A stretch of 37,169 bases of DNA from Actinobacteria bacterium OK074 (GCA_001298575.1 LJCV01000311.1:1-37169); one strand, 5' to 3'. Counted from the first letter of the stretch, positions 1-8,134 are shown. Program-made: numbers and translations. The notes: generated from the letters alone by a model not told the origin.

Positions 1-6
1 GGGCGT

Positions 7-24
7 GGGGGGGGGGGGGGGGGG
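7..24. repeat. Poly-G tract of 18
   Basis: An uninterrupted run of 18 G residues lies at the left edge in non-coding, G-rich sequence. Such tracts are prone to slippage and to assembly or sequencing errors, so the exact length is uncertain. Bases 1-455 otherwise show no gene that I can support. Confidence 0.8.
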
Positions 25-71
25 CGTGGGGGCGGGGCTGGGAGCGGCGGCGAGCGGTCGGGAGGCCGACG

Positions 72-108
72 GTCGGCAGACGCTCACCCCCGCGAAACGT
101 CTGCCGAC
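72..108. terminator. Perfect 11-bp inverted repeat, possible terminator
   Basis: GTCGGCAGACG (72-82) and CGTCTGCCGAC (98-108) are exact reverse complements around a 15-base loop. The hairpin lies in gene-free sequence left of the DUF397 gene, which is transcribed toward it, and could end that transcript about 350 bases past its stop. No U-tract follows, which is usual in Streptomyces. An operator is the alternative reading. Confidence 0.45.
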
Positions 109-455
109 GTCGGGACCGGCACCGGCACCGGCGCGGGCACCGGTGGGGGCGGCGAGGGCGCGCCGGGCCGGGTGGCGGGAGAGGCCATGGTCGGGTGTGT
201 GGGGGGAAGGGGGCGAGGTCTTTCGAGCAGGGTCTAATGGGGGTGGTGGCGGACGGGGGGGCCGATCGGTGTACACGCCCACCTGGCACCCGGTCACGCA
301 CGCTCACCCGTACCCACGATCTCCGGCGCCCTCTGTCCGGGCCGCGAGATCATGTCCCCCGCTGCACTCGGCAACACCGGGCAGCTGTAGGTGACGTGAA
401 GCTGCCAGGTCAAGAACCCGGGTATCCAGCCAGCGAGTTGAAAACCGCTGCCGTA

Positions 456-662
456 TCAGCGTCGAATCAGCCGCGCATCCGTTACGAATCTGCCCCATGC
501 CGCAGCCGAGACCGCGATGTGCCGCCCTCCGGCGTGCTTGGAGTCCCGTATGAGGACTTCGGAGTGCACGAGCGCCGCCTCCACGCACTCGGTGGCGTTG
601 GCACCGCTGTACGACGACTTGAACCAGGTGAGACCGGCGGTGGACTGGGGGACGGCGGGCAT
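456..662 (-). CDS. DUF397 domain protein (68 aa)
   Basis: This is a small protein of the DUF397 family. The conserved core is visible as the TWFKSSYS segment near residue 11, a segment containing EC and V-E-A-A, and a RDSK motif before a W-x-x-F ending. Members are the small partners of XRE/DUF5753 regulators in the WhiJ/AbaA-type loci that abound in Streptomyces, and some of those loci affect development and antibiotic production. The start codon directly abuts the stop codon of the upstream XRE gene with no spacer, so the two are probably translationally coupled. A toxin-antitoxin-like role has been proposed for such pairs, but nothing here shows it. Confidence 0.9.
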   Translation of the reverse strand: MPAVPQSTAGLTWFKSSYSGANATECVEAALVHSEVLIRDSKHAGGRHIAVSAAAWGRFVTDARLIRR

Positions 663-1508
663 CTATAGCTCCTTGCGGGCGCGTTGGATCAGAGAGGAGG
701 AAGCCTCCATGTCCAACGCTTGTGCGCAGAGGTACTGGAACGCAAGCCGGTAACGGTCCAACTCCTCGTCCTTCTCCAGGAAGAGAGACCCGGTGTGGAA
801 GTCGACGTACACGACGTCGAGGGTCGCCTCGGTCCCGCCGATGATCACGAAGCTTCCCAGTGCGGCGCCGTGGGCGCCCTTCGAGAATGGCAGCACCTGG
901 AGCGTGATGTGAGGAGACTCGTTCGCTTCGAGCAGTCGGCCGAGTTGCTCCTTCATGGTCTCCGGCGACCCGACGGTCCGGCGGATCACGGACTCGTCGA
1001 GGATCGCCCACAGACGCGGCGGCTTCGGGCGGCCGAGGATCTCCTGCCGCTTCATGCGGATGTCCACGAGCCGTTCGATCTCCTCTGCGGCCAGGGGCAC
1101 TTCGTTGGCCTTCTGGAGTGCAGTGCTGTACGCCCGCGTCTGCAGCAGGCCAGGCACGTAGACACAGGAGAAGTGGTCTTCGCGTACGGCCTCGTCTTCC
1201 AGGGTGAGCAACAGGTTCATGCTCTCGGGGATGGAGTCGGCGAAGGAACTCCACCAGCCCTGCCGCTTGGCCTCCTTGGCCAGGGCGACAATCGCGGCCC
1301 GTTCGGCCTCCGTTGCCTCGTAGACGCGGCACAGGGCGTCCACGACTAGCCACTTGACCGTTCCGGCCGTGGTCTCGTAGCGGCTGACTGTCGCCTTGGA
1401 TACGCCGACCAGTTGCCCGGCCTCCTCCAGAGTCAGTCCCTTTCGGGCACGCAACTTCCGCATCGTCGCGCCCAGTTGACGTCGGCGAGTGGTGGTCCGT
1501 ACGGACAT
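663..1508 (-). CDS. XRE-family regulator with DUF5753 domain (281 aa)
   Basis: The N-terminal 70 residues form a helix-turn-helix: LGATMRKLRARKGLTLEEAG is followed by the recognition-helix region VSKATVSRYE. The rest (about residues 85-275) matches the DUF5753 domain typical of WhiJ-like regulators, with FSCVYVPGLLQT, RQEILGRP and a P-HITLQVLPF segment. Together with the abutting DUF397 gene downstream and the divergent ATP-binding protein gene upstream, this reproduces the three-gene arrangement recurrent in Streptomyces. The expected role is DNA binding and control of its own locus, with the small DUF397 protein modulating it. The target is unknown. Inverted repeats at 1602-1633, in the shared upstream region, are candidate operators. 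Confidence 0.92.
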   Translation of the reverse strand: MSVRTTTRRRQLGATMRKLRARKGLTLEEAGQLVGVSKATVSRYETTAGTVKWLVVDALCRVYEATEAERAAIVALAKEAKRQGWWSSFADSIPESMNLLLTLEDEAVREDHFSCVYVPGLLQTRAYSTALQKANEVPLAAEEIERLVDIRMKRQEILGRPKPPRLWAILDESVIRRTVGSPETMKEQLGRLLEANESPHITLQVLPFSKGAHGAALGSFVIIGGTEATLDVVYVDFHTGSLFLEKDEELDRYRLAFQYLCAQALDMEASSSLIQRARKEL

Positions 1509-1601
1509 CTGGCTCCTTTGTGCGAGTACCGGGTGACTGCCCGGAACGTCCTCAGGCTAGGCGGCGAGCGAAGCCTCCCACCACCAGATTCACTCGTTGG
1601 A

Positions 1602-1633
1602 TTCTCGTGAGAAGTTACATGGTGGGACTTCTC
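1602..1633. promoter_or_regulatory. Overlapping inverted repeats between the divergent WhiJ-type genes
   Basis: TTCTC-GT-GAGAA (1602-1613) overlaps a second repeat, GAGAAGT (1609-1615) and ACTTCTC (1627-1633), separated by 11 bases. The same half-site therefore appears three times in 32 bases. It lies about 95 bases upstream of both the XRE gene and the ATP-binding protein gene. An operator for the XRE regulator is the simplest reading, and mutually exclusive RNA hairpins are another. Both are inference from symmetry and position. Confidence 0.45.
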
Positions 1634-1725
1634 TATGCCATGCTCACTCATGGATCGCTACGCAATGCAGCCGTACGGACACGGCGGGCGCAGCATGCGC
1701 GTGGCCTGCGAGGGAGGAGTTGGCC

Positions 1726-2364
1726 ATGGCCGACTACGACATCACCGAACCTCGACTCCGTTCCGTCCTGCCTTTCGAGGCGGCGCCGGCGGAGGTGCGG
1801 TTGCTGCGGAGAGCCGCGGTCGCGCAGCTGGGCCAGTGGGGCGTCCCCGTGGCTGTCGACGAAGTGGCCTTGGCCGTCTCGGAGTTGGCGACGAACGTCC
1901 TCCAGCACGTTGGTGAAGGGGCGACCGCGACGCTGATCCTGGAGTGGCGGGACGAGCGACTGCGGGTCGAAGTCCACGACACGAGCCGCAAGGTGCCGTC
2001 ACTCACGGCGGCCGGTTGCGGCGACGAGTGCGGACGCGGCCTGCACCTGCTCGCGTCACTGGCGGCGGACTGGGGCACGGTTCTGACCGGAGTGGGGAAG
2101 GCGGTCTGGTGCGAGATCGCGGCGGCGGCCTCGGGGAGGGCGGGGTGGCTGCGCGTCGAGCGGGCGGCGGGGGCACTGGAGGGCTATCGGAGCGCCGAGG
2201 GCGGCGTGCTCCTGCACGGGCGCCGGGGAGACGTCTGCCTGCGCGAGTCGGCGATCGAACTGATCGCCGACCTGCTCCACTGGACCGCCGCACGCGGCTT
2301 TGACCCGGAGGACGTGCTCGACCTGGCGCAGATGCATTACGAGGCTGAGGCGGACGCCGCGTGA
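1726..2364 (+). CDS. GHKL-type ATP-binding protein (anti-sigma kinase-like, 212 aa)
   Basis: Residues 10-130 resemble the HATPase_c_2 (RsbW/SpoIIAB-like) fold. The N-box region is AVSELATNVLQHV, where E-x-x-x-N binds Mg-ATP, and a later DECGRGLHLL segment occupies the G-box position. Such stand-alone kinases usually act as anti-sigma factors or partners of WhiJ/AbaA-type regulators. The C-terminal 80 residues are less conserved. I chose the ATG at 1726 because GGGAGGAG (1712-1719) sits at correct spacing, although the frame stays open back to 1597. It is divergent from the XRE/DUF397 pair and ends 11 bases before the convergent HNH gene. Confidence 0.85.
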   Translation: MADYDITEPRLRSVLPFEAAPAEVRLLRRAAVAQLGQWGVPVAVDEVALAVSELATNVLQHVGEGATATLILEWRDERLRVEVHDTSRKVPSLTAAGCGDECGRGLHLLASLAADWGTVLTGVGKAVWCEIAAAASGRAGWLRVERAAGALEGYRSAEGGVLLHGRRGDVCLRESAIELIADLLHWTAARGFDPEDVLDLAQMHYEAEADAA

Positions 2365-2375
2365 CGGGCGTCGTC

Positions 2376-3110
2376 CTAGTCGGACTTCCTCATCTCCTTC
2401 CTGAGGTCGTCCGGAGTGCGCCAGGATTCTCCGCGACGGCTCTTGTGGCACATGCGGTGGCAGTTGGCACACAGGCATGCGAGGCCGTCAAGGCTGGTCT
2501 CCCGACTGTCCGTGATGTGGAGGGGAGTGACATGGTGCACTTCGATGTACCCCTCACCCAGGCTGCCGTAAGTCCAGGCGAAGTCGAAGTCGCACACCTC
2601 GCAGGTGAGCGGTCGTCCTCCGCGGCTGGCCTGCTGGATCTTCCGCCTGCGGAGCTTCGGGTTCCGTTCGCGCACGAGTGCTCGGCGTACGAGGAGACGG
2701 CCTTCGATGGCTGTGGTTCCGTCATCGTCGACCTCGTCAGGCTGCCGGGGCAGGAGATACAGCTCACCGGAGCCGATGCCTTCGCGGATGGCTTCGGCGG
2801 CCTGGAGCATCTCGGACTTGCGATCGGTGAACGCCTTGATCATGCGGAGGGTGGGCTCGCCGCACCGGGTGCGCCCGCCCTGATAAGGGCCGTAGTTCGT
2901 GGCGAAGTCCGTGGTCTTGTGGCTGACGCTGTCCGGGGAACGGAACTCGGGCAGGGCCATGGCCTCCGGGGGATGGATGGGCAGCGACCGAAGCAGTTCG
3001 GACAGTTCCTGGACCTCCCGGTCACCGGTCCTCAGTTCACGCCAGCCGTTCTCCACGACCAGCGCTCCAGCCAGTACAAGTTCGTCTTCAGTCCATGTAG
3101 GGCTCCGCAT
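2376..3110 (-). CDS. McrA-like HNH restriction endonuclease (244 aa)
   Basis: The C-terminal third has a full HNH nuclease module: a CEVC zinc pair, the IEVHHVTPL catalytic motif and a CANCHRMCHK second zinc pair followed by His. The N-terminal 110 residues begin TWTEDELVLAG and contain N-G-W-R, a LLRSLP-HP stretch and FRSPDSVSHKTTDF. This is the head domain found in many actinobacterial HNH nucleases linked to restriction, including modification-dependent ones. Cleavage of foreign or modified DNA is therefore likely, but specificity cannot be read. The frame opens at 3155. I prefer the ATG at 3110 because homology begins there, and a TACGAT -10-like box (3118-3123, minus strand) lies 7 bases upstream, which would fit a leaderless transcript. 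The gene diverges from the methyltransferase gene. Confidence 0.85.
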   Translation of the reverse strand: MRSPTWTEDELVLAGALVVENGWRELRTGDREVQELSELLRSLPIHPPEAMALPEFRSPDSVSHKTTDFATNYGPYQGGRTRCGEPTLRMIKAFTDRKSEMLQAAEAIREGIGSGELYLLPRQPDEVDDDGTTAIEGRLLVRRALVRERNPKLRRRKIQQASRGGRPLTCEVCDFDFAWTYGSLGEGYIEVHHVTPLHITDSRETSLDGLACLCANCHRMCHKSRRGESWRTPDDLRKEMRKSD

Positions 3111-3271
3111 GAGCAATATCGTATGAGTGTTCGGCGTGACGGAGGGTGCGTGCAACGATCAGCGCGTCGTGCTGCACACTTGGTCAGGTCTCGTTGTCAG
3201 TGGGGTCTGTCACCCTCAGTGATGGTGGATTGCATGATGCGTCTGCCGTTGCACGACTGTAAGGAGGGGGC

Positions 3272-4525
3272 ATGACCCGTACCAGCGAAGCCGAGGGCTC
3301 CGTGCAGGAGATTCCGGAGCCGGAGTTCACCTCGATCGAGATCTGCGCCGGAGCCGGCGGACAGGCGATCGGCCTGCATGAGGCCGGGTTCGGTCACCTC
3401 GCCCTCGTGGAGATTGACCCTCATGCAGCTGCGACACTGCAGAAGAACGTTGATTCCCATCCGAAGTGGGTCTGGGAGAAGAAGAACTGTGACGTTCTGC
3501 CGCCTACGGACGTCAACGATTTCGAGCGAGACAAGCATCTGCAGAAGAGCAAGGATCTGCTGCGGCAGCGCGAGCTTGACCTCTTGGCCGGCGGCGTGCC
3601 CTGCCCTCCGTTCTCCCACGCGGGCAAGCAGCTGGGCAAGGCCGACGAGCGTGACCTGTTCCCGCGCATGCTGGCCCTTGTGGCCGAACTCAGGCCCCGG
3701 GCAGTAATGATTGAGAACGTACGCGGCATTATGGACCCGAAGTTCAGCGATTACCGCGACTGGATTAAGGCCATGCTTCAGGGTGGTTCGTACCGGGGTG
3801 ACGACGGTCGGATCGCCAGGGAAGACGGCATCGGCTATACGGTATGCGAATGGGATGTTCTGGAAGCCAGCGACTTCGGTGTACCGCAACTTCGCCCCCG
3901 CGCAATTCTGGTCGCCTTCCGGGACGATGTCCTGAAGGACGTCAAGTACGAATGGCCCGCGGGAAGCCGTCAGGACGACCACGTCAGCGTTGCAGAAGCG
4001 CTGGAGACGACCATGCTTGCCCGGTACAAGCCCTATTTCAAGGGCGCCTTGGGGAAAAAAGCACAAGCGGCCTACGACAACTGGCTCGACACCGCTCGAA
4101 AGCGCCACCAGGAACTCCTGGGCAAGGGCGGAGGCATCGCTCCCACGCTGGTCGGTGGGTCAAAGAAGCATGGGGGAGCTGATCTCGGCCCGAGCCGTGC
4201 GAAGGCCGCATGGAAACAACTCGGTGTGAACGGCCTGGGTGTTGCCAACGATCCGGACACCTGCAAGGCGAAGGGTACCGAGGAGCGTGACCTGCTCGGT
4301 CCGGACGGTCCGATGCTCACGGTTCAGCAGGCTGCGATCATCCAGGGATTCCCGCCGGAGTGGCAGTTCGCGGGGGGCAAGACCGCGCAGTACCGCCAGG
4401 TTGGCAATGCTTTCCCTCCGCCGGTGGCCAAGGCTGTCGGCATGTCGATTGCCGAAGTGCTGAGGGCTGCGCGTGCGCGGGACGAGGCGGAGAAGACTGA
4501 CCGCGCCCTCCGTTCACCTAGCTAG
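3272..4525 (+). CDS. dcm: C5-cytosine DNA methyltransferase (417 aa)
   Basis: It transfers a methyl group from SAM to C5 of cytosine in a specific site and is the protective partner of the restriction enzymes beside it. The ordered motifs are visible: motif I IEICAGAGGQ (residues 22-31), motif IV GGVPCPPFSHAG with nucleophile Cys111 in PCP, motif VI IENV (147-150), motif VIII QLRPRA, and motifs IX-X QGFPPEW and QVGNAFPPPVA. The target-recognition region lies between VIII and IX. Its neighbours (NaeI-type nuclease, Vsr) suggest GCCGGC as the site, which is inference. GCCGGC occurs inside this gene at 3353 and 3587. A strong AAGGAGGGGG ribosome site precedes the ATG. The stop overlaps that of convergent vsr. 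Confidence 0.95.
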   Translation: MTRTSEAEGSVQEIPEPEFTSIEICAGAGGQAIGLHEAGFGHLALVEIDPHAAATLQKNVDSHPKWVWEKKNCDVLPPTDVNDFERDKHLQKSKDLLRQRELDLLAGGVPCPPFSHAGKQLGKADERDLFPRMLALVAELRPRAVMIENVRGIMDPKFSDYRDWIKAMLQGGSYRGDDGRIAREDGIGYTVCEWDVLEASDFGVPQLRPRAILVAFRDDVLKDVKYEWPAGSRQDDHVSVAEALETTMLARYKPYFKGALGKKAQAAYDNWLDTARKRHQELLGKGGGIAPTLVGGSKKHGGADLGPSRAKAAWKQLGVNGLGVANDPDTCKAKGTEERDLLGPDGPMLTVQQAAIIQGFPPEWQFAGGKTAQYRQVGNAFPPPVAKAVGMSIAEVLRAARARDEAEKTDRALRSPS

Positions 4526-4974
4526 CGTGTCTGGACACGGCGCTTGATGACCTCGGTAGCGATTCGGTCCGCGCACTCCGCGGACGGTTCGTGTTCCCAG
4601 AACCGGAGAACCGTCCAACCGGCTTCCAGCAGCTTCTGGTCTGTATCCCGGTCGCGCGCCATGTTCCGGGCAACCTTGTCGGACCAGTAGCCCGAGTTGG
4701 TCCTCGGGGGAACGTAGTGCTCGGGGCAGCCGTGCCAGTAGCAACCATCGATAAAGACGGCGACCTTCGCCGGGCGGAAGATCATGTCTGCCGTTCGGCG
4801 AAGGCCAGGCAGAGGCCGCGCCGCCACTCGGTAGCGAAGCCCCTGAGCGTGCACCAGTCGCCGGATCAGCAGCTCCGGAGCGGTGTCACGGCTGCGGATC
4901 GCCTGCATGTTGCGGCGGCGTGCGGCGGACGACGCCCAGGATCCCGCAGGCGGTTCCCATGGGTCTCCGGACAT
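4522..4974 (-). CDS. vsr: Very short patch repair endonuclease Vsr (150 aa)
   Basis: Vsr nicks DNA beside T:G mismatches that arise when 5-methylcytosine deaminates, protecting sites methylated by a C5 methyltransferase. Visible family features are MQAIRSRDTAPE (about 23-34), TADMIFRPAKVAVFIDGCYWHGCPEH split over the catalytic Asp and zinc-binding Cys/His region, N-x-x-Y-W, a N-x-x-RD segment, and W-T-V-L-R-F-W-E-H near the end. Length is normal. AGGAGA lies about 8 bases before the ATG. The gene is last in an apparent minus-strand operon (NaeI-type gene, second nuclease, vsr) and is convergent with the methyltransferase. Both stop codons lie inside one CTAGCTAG palindrome, a 4-base overlap. 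Confidence 0.95.
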   Translation of the reverse strand: MSGDPWEPPAGSWASSAARRRNMQAIRSRDTAPELLIRRLVHAQGLRYRVAARPLPGLRRTADMIFRPAKVAVFIDGCYWHGCPEHYVPPRTNSGYWSDKVARNMARDRDTDQKLLEAGWTVLRFWEHEPSAECADRIATEVIKRRVQTR

Positions 4975-4995
4975 CCGTTGATTCTCCTGTTCTGT

Positions 4996-5970
4996 CTACA
5001 GAATATCGCCGCTGTTTTTAAGGTCACTGACGAGAACATCCAGACCGTTCAGGGCGAGCGCACGTGCCCTGGAGTCCCCTTCGTGCTTCAGGGCGGCCAG
5101 ATCTGGCCAGTGCTCCAGAGGCGAGGCGCCAGACGGGAGTTCGTTTACTGCCATCCAGGAGCCGACCCAGCTGGGACATACGTGGTACGTGCGATCTTCG
5201 ATACTCTCGCGCGCAACGCCTGCTGCTCTGGGGAATTCCGCAGTTGCCATCGCGTAGGGAACATCTGGACGGTATCGGGTGAGGGGCACCATTTGGGCGG
5301 CCTCGGTGCCGCGGTCGGACCGCCATGTCCACTTAGACGAGAGAGCCGCCACGAGTCGACCGCCGTCGTCGATGACGAGGATGTCGCTCTTGCGGTCACC
5401 TACATCGCGGCGCATGTGCAACCCCCGGATGTGGGTCAGAGGTACTTCATGTCGCACTTTCCAGCCGGTCGGCAGGCTGCGGTGCAGGAAATAGATAAGA
5501 AGGTCCCGGAACCGTGTGCCACGCTTGTTTCGGTCGAGAATGGCTGGCCTTTCGATCACCATTTGTCGGCTATTCACTGCGTGCATCCAGAGCGCTAGGA
5601 CTGCGATCTCTCCACCGGCGCGTCGGCGTCTGCCGTAACCCGTAGCCGTATCTTTTACCTTGTCGTCCAGCCGATGCGTTCGTACAGCTGGATTCCAGTA
5701 GATGCTTCCCTTGGTGGATCCGCCATCCTCGATGGATGTTCCTGCTGCGTCATACGCTGTAAAGCCAGATCCCGTTAGCCACGCAGGATTCCAACCTAGA
5801 TCGATCCGCTCGCAGGCGGTGGCCAATGATTCGCCCTGCTCTATCTCTATCGCCGTATCGCAATCAATTTTTGACTCGTTCCAGCATAGTCCCAAGAAGA
5901 TTGCGCTAAGAGCTTCGGGATCCCCTAGGTGCTGATCAATAAGGGATTCTTGGGCAGGTGAAAGCGGCAT
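4996..5970 (-). CDS. Putative type II PD-(D/E)XK restriction endonuclease (324 aa)
   Basis: I do not recognise a named enzyme, but the centre of the protein looks like a PD-(D/E)XK nuclease. D196 in KSDILVID is followed 17 residues later by SSK (211-213), then WTWRSDR and E223. An S-(A/S)-K-W-T-x-R-S-D-R motif also occurs, to my knowledge, in the CCGG-family enzymes such as NgoMIV, which cuts the same GCCGGC site as NaeI. Here the spacings are shorter than I remember for NgoMIV. The gene lies 43 bases after the NaeI-type gene and 21 bases before vsr, so it is probably co-transcribed. Base composition is visibly lower in GC than the flanks. It could instead be a second-specificity nuclease or an accessory subunit. 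Confidence 0.65.
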   Translation of the reverse strand: MPLSPAQESLIDQHLGDPEALSAIFLGLCWNESKIDCDTAIEIEQGESLATACERIDLGWNPAWLTGSGFTAYDAAGTSIEDGGSTKGSIYWNPAVRTHRLDDKVKDTATGYGRRRRAGGEIAVLALWMHAVNSRQMVIERPAILDRNKRGTRFRDLLIYFLHRSLPTGWKVRHEVPLTHIRGLHMRRDVGDRKSDILVIDDGGRLVAALSSKWTWRSDRGTEAAQMVPLTRYRPDVPYAMATAEFPRAAGVARESIEDRTYHVCPSWVGSWMAVNELPSGASPLEHWPDLAALKHEGDSRARALALNGLDVLVSDLKNSGDIL

Positions 5971-6013
5971 CTTTTTCTTTCATTCAAAGGGAATCCTGAG
6001 ACCCGGGAAGGGG

Positions 6014-6982
6014 CTATCTAGCCGATGTGTGTGCAGGTAGCTCGGGTGCTGACACGACAGGGTCATCTTCCGTGGCGACTGTCCAGTCCTTTCCCTCAAG
6101 ATTCACACAGGGCCGCCCGGCTTGATCTTCCTTAGCTTCAATTACTCGCACGCTTACGAACTCGCCCTCACCCGGGATAACCAAACCAAGATTCTTGGCC
6201 ACCATGCGATGAGTGTCGTAATCACCCATGATGAGAATCCCTTCGGGTCTGAGAGCCGAACGAGATCCTCCATTTCCGCGCACTCGTTTCATATAGTCCT
6301 TTTGCTGAGCCACCGTGCGAACCACGTTGCGGCCAATGCGGCGTTTTTGTGCGCGCCGGAAAAGTTCATTGAGGCGTTGTTGGCCAGATTTGAGTGCAAA
6401 TACGGCTTCGCGGTCAACCGGATTCATGTGAAGAAGCACGTTCTCCGGCAGATCTGCATCGCGCCACAGCCAGAGGACCTTGTCGCGATGCTCGGCTTTT
6501 ACGGTAAGTTTCGCATCACGATTACTTCCATGGTTGAGCCACTCCTCCCGTACTCGGAAGAGGCCAGCGCTCCATCTGCTCTTATAGTCGTCCGCCCAGA
6601 CGAGCAGACACAGATGCCCCTTTGCTTCCGGAGGTATCATCCAGCCGCCGAATTTCTGGGAGTACTTGCAGTCCACCTCGATGCCGGCGATCTGGTAGTC
6701 CATAGCCTGCCCGTCGGCGAAATCGAACTCGCGCTGGAGGTTGATCTCGACGAGAGTCCCAGCATGGGTCCTCTCGGTCTTATTGAGCTTTCCCCAGTCG
6801 TAGCGGCCTGTGATCTCACCGTTCAGCAACTGGTCGATAGTATCCCGTAGTACAGCGGCGAACCGCTCGCCAAACGGGTCCAAGCTCAGCAACTCCGCGT
6901 GTACGGCTCGCAGTTCGGCATCTTGCTTCAACTCCTCTGTCAGGGCAAGATTCTGTGCCGCGTGGATGTCGATAGGTAGCAA
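6014..6982 (-). CDS. NaeI-type type II restriction endonuclease (322 aa)
   Basis: This protein closely resembles R.NaeI (type IIE, GCCGGC), which binds two sites, one as allosteric effector. The alignment holds along the full length with a constant 9-residue offset in the N-domain. NaeI catalytic residues E70, D86, D95 and K97 correspond to E79, D95, D104 and K106 here. The C-terminal DNA-binding half keeps VNELFRR-like LNELFRR, VAQQKDYMKRVRG and LRPEGI. The ligase-like LYDG motif of NaeI (L43) is LLNG here (52-55). Start is a TTG with GAGGAG (6989-6994, minus) six bases upstream. It is first in the operon with the second nuclease and vsr. Specificity for GCCGGC is inferred. Confidence 0.93.
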   Translation of the reverse strand: MLPIDIHAAQNLALTEELKQDAELRAVHAELLSLDPFGERFAAVLRDTIDQLLNGEITGRYDWGKLNKTERTHAGTLVEINLQREFDFADGQAMDYQIAGIEVDCKYSQKFGGWMIPPEAKGHLCLLVWADDYKSRWSAGLFRVREEWLNHGSNRDAKLTVKAEHRDKVLWLWRDADLPENVLLHMNPVDREAVFALKSGQQRLNELFRRAQKRRIGRNVVRTVAQQKDYMKRVRGNGGSRSALRPEGILIMGDYDTHRMVAKNLGLVIPGEGEFVSVRVIEAKEDQAGRPCVNLEGKDWTVATEDDPVVSAPELPAHTSAR

Positions 6983-7117
6983 AGAATGCTCCTCGGGAGA
7001 ACTGGGAGCCGGAGTCCGCTGAACAGGTGTGAGCAGTCCGGCGGATCTGGCCTGAAAAGCGTCATGGGTAATCGGCGCAGATGATGATCTAGGGCTGGTG
7101 CATGCGATATCAGCTAG

Positions 7118-8134
7118 TCAGTCTTTGCGGCCGTGACACCCCTCATAAACCCGCCCCACCCCACACCAACACCCAGCCCCCCGCTGCGGCGGCCACTCCA
7201 CTGCCCGCCCCCGCGCGGCCAGCGTCGTCGCGTACTGCGGGAGTAGGGCCACGTCGCCCGGAGACGCTCCCTCCGATGCCGCGAACGCCTCGTACGAGGG
7301 GACCGTGCCCGTGACGATGCCCAGGTTCGCCGTGCCCGAGGAGGCGAGTTCGCGTAGGGCGGCCTCTATCGTCGTCAAGTGCTGCTCGTGGGAGGGGTAC
7401 TCCTCCGTCAGCGACGGGTAGGCGGCCACCAGCTCTGCCAGTTCGTCCGCCGGCCAGTGCAGGACCGCCACCGGGAACGGGCGGGACAGTGCCTCGCGGA
7501 ACGTGCCCAACTCCGCGCGGAGGCGGCTGATTTCGGCCTCCAGTTCGGCCGGGTTGTCCGAACCCAGGGACCACACGCGCTTGGGGTCGTGGAGTTCGTC
7601 CAGTGAGATCGGGGAGGAGTGGAGCGTGTCCGCCAGGGTGTCCCACTCGTCGTGGACCGCGCCCAGCATGCGGCGTACGCGGTGCCTGCCGAAGAGCAAC
7701 GGGTGTGTGGAGTACGGGGGTTGGGGGACGTTCGTCAGGAGCAGCGTCACGCCCTGCGTGAAGGTCTCCTCCGCCGACTCCAACTCGTCGTGCGACTCCA
7801 GCGATTCCGCCACGATCACCCACGGCGCCGGGTCCCGCGGCGCCGCCGCCCGCTCCGGCTCGATGATCGCCCGCGCCTCCGCCTCGTGGCCGTACTCCCA
7901 CAGGTTCGACGCCTTCAGGGCCCGTACGAGGTGGGGGGCCTCCAAGGTGTCCGCCGCGGACAGCAGGCGGTCGTAGAGCGTGGACGCGGCGGGGCGGTCG
8001 CCGGCCAACTCGCGGTGGGCCGCGGCCTGGAGCAGCAGGGCCTCGGCGTCCTCGGGGTACAGGCCGGCGGTCCGCTCCAGGCGAGCGGCTTCCGCGGCAT
8101 GGTCGACGTTTTCGGCTGGCGTGTCGGAGCGCAT
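7118..8134 (-). CDS. SEC-C motif / TPR-like protein (338 aa)
   Basis: The first 150 residues are alpha-helical and TPR-like (AARLERTAGLYPEDAEALLL; YDRLLSAADTLEAPHLVRA). The last residues form a SEC-C-like metal-binding ending with CWCG and, further on, CHGRKD. SEC-C zinc motifs occur at the end of SecA and of many proteins of unknown function. A catalytic domain is not recognisable. I took the ATG at 8134; the frame is open further upstream but that part is low-complexity pyrimidine-rich DNA. The gene lies between the restriction island and the viperin cassette, is transcribed away from the latter, and shows normal Streptomyces codon use. Its function is unknown. Confidence 0.75.
   Translation of the reverse strand: MRSDTPAENVDHAAEAARLERTAGLYPEDAEALLLQAAAHRELAGDRPAASTLYDRLLSAADTLEAPHLVRALKASNLWEYGHEAEARAIIEPERAAAPRDPAPWVIVAESLESHDELESAEETFTQGVTLLLTNVPQPPYSTHPLLFGRHRVRRMLGAVHDEWDTLADTLHSSPISLDELHDPKRVWSLGSDNPAELEAEISRLRAELGTFREALSRPFPVAVLHWPADELAELVAAYPSLTEEYPSHEQHLTTIEAALRELASSGTANLGIVTGTVPSYEAFAASEGASPGDVALLPQYATTLAARGRAVEWPPQRGAGCWCGVGRVYEGCHGRKD

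Noticed and set aside
304..1353. A 349-aa minus-strand frame overlapping the XRE and DUF397 genes
   Set aside because: It is a different frame over two well-supported genes and has no recognisable domain.
3353..6688. Avoidance of GCCGGC in the restriction locus
   Set aside because: GCCGGC occurs at 3353, 3587 and 6683 inside the island, so there is no local avoidance; methylation would protect these sites.
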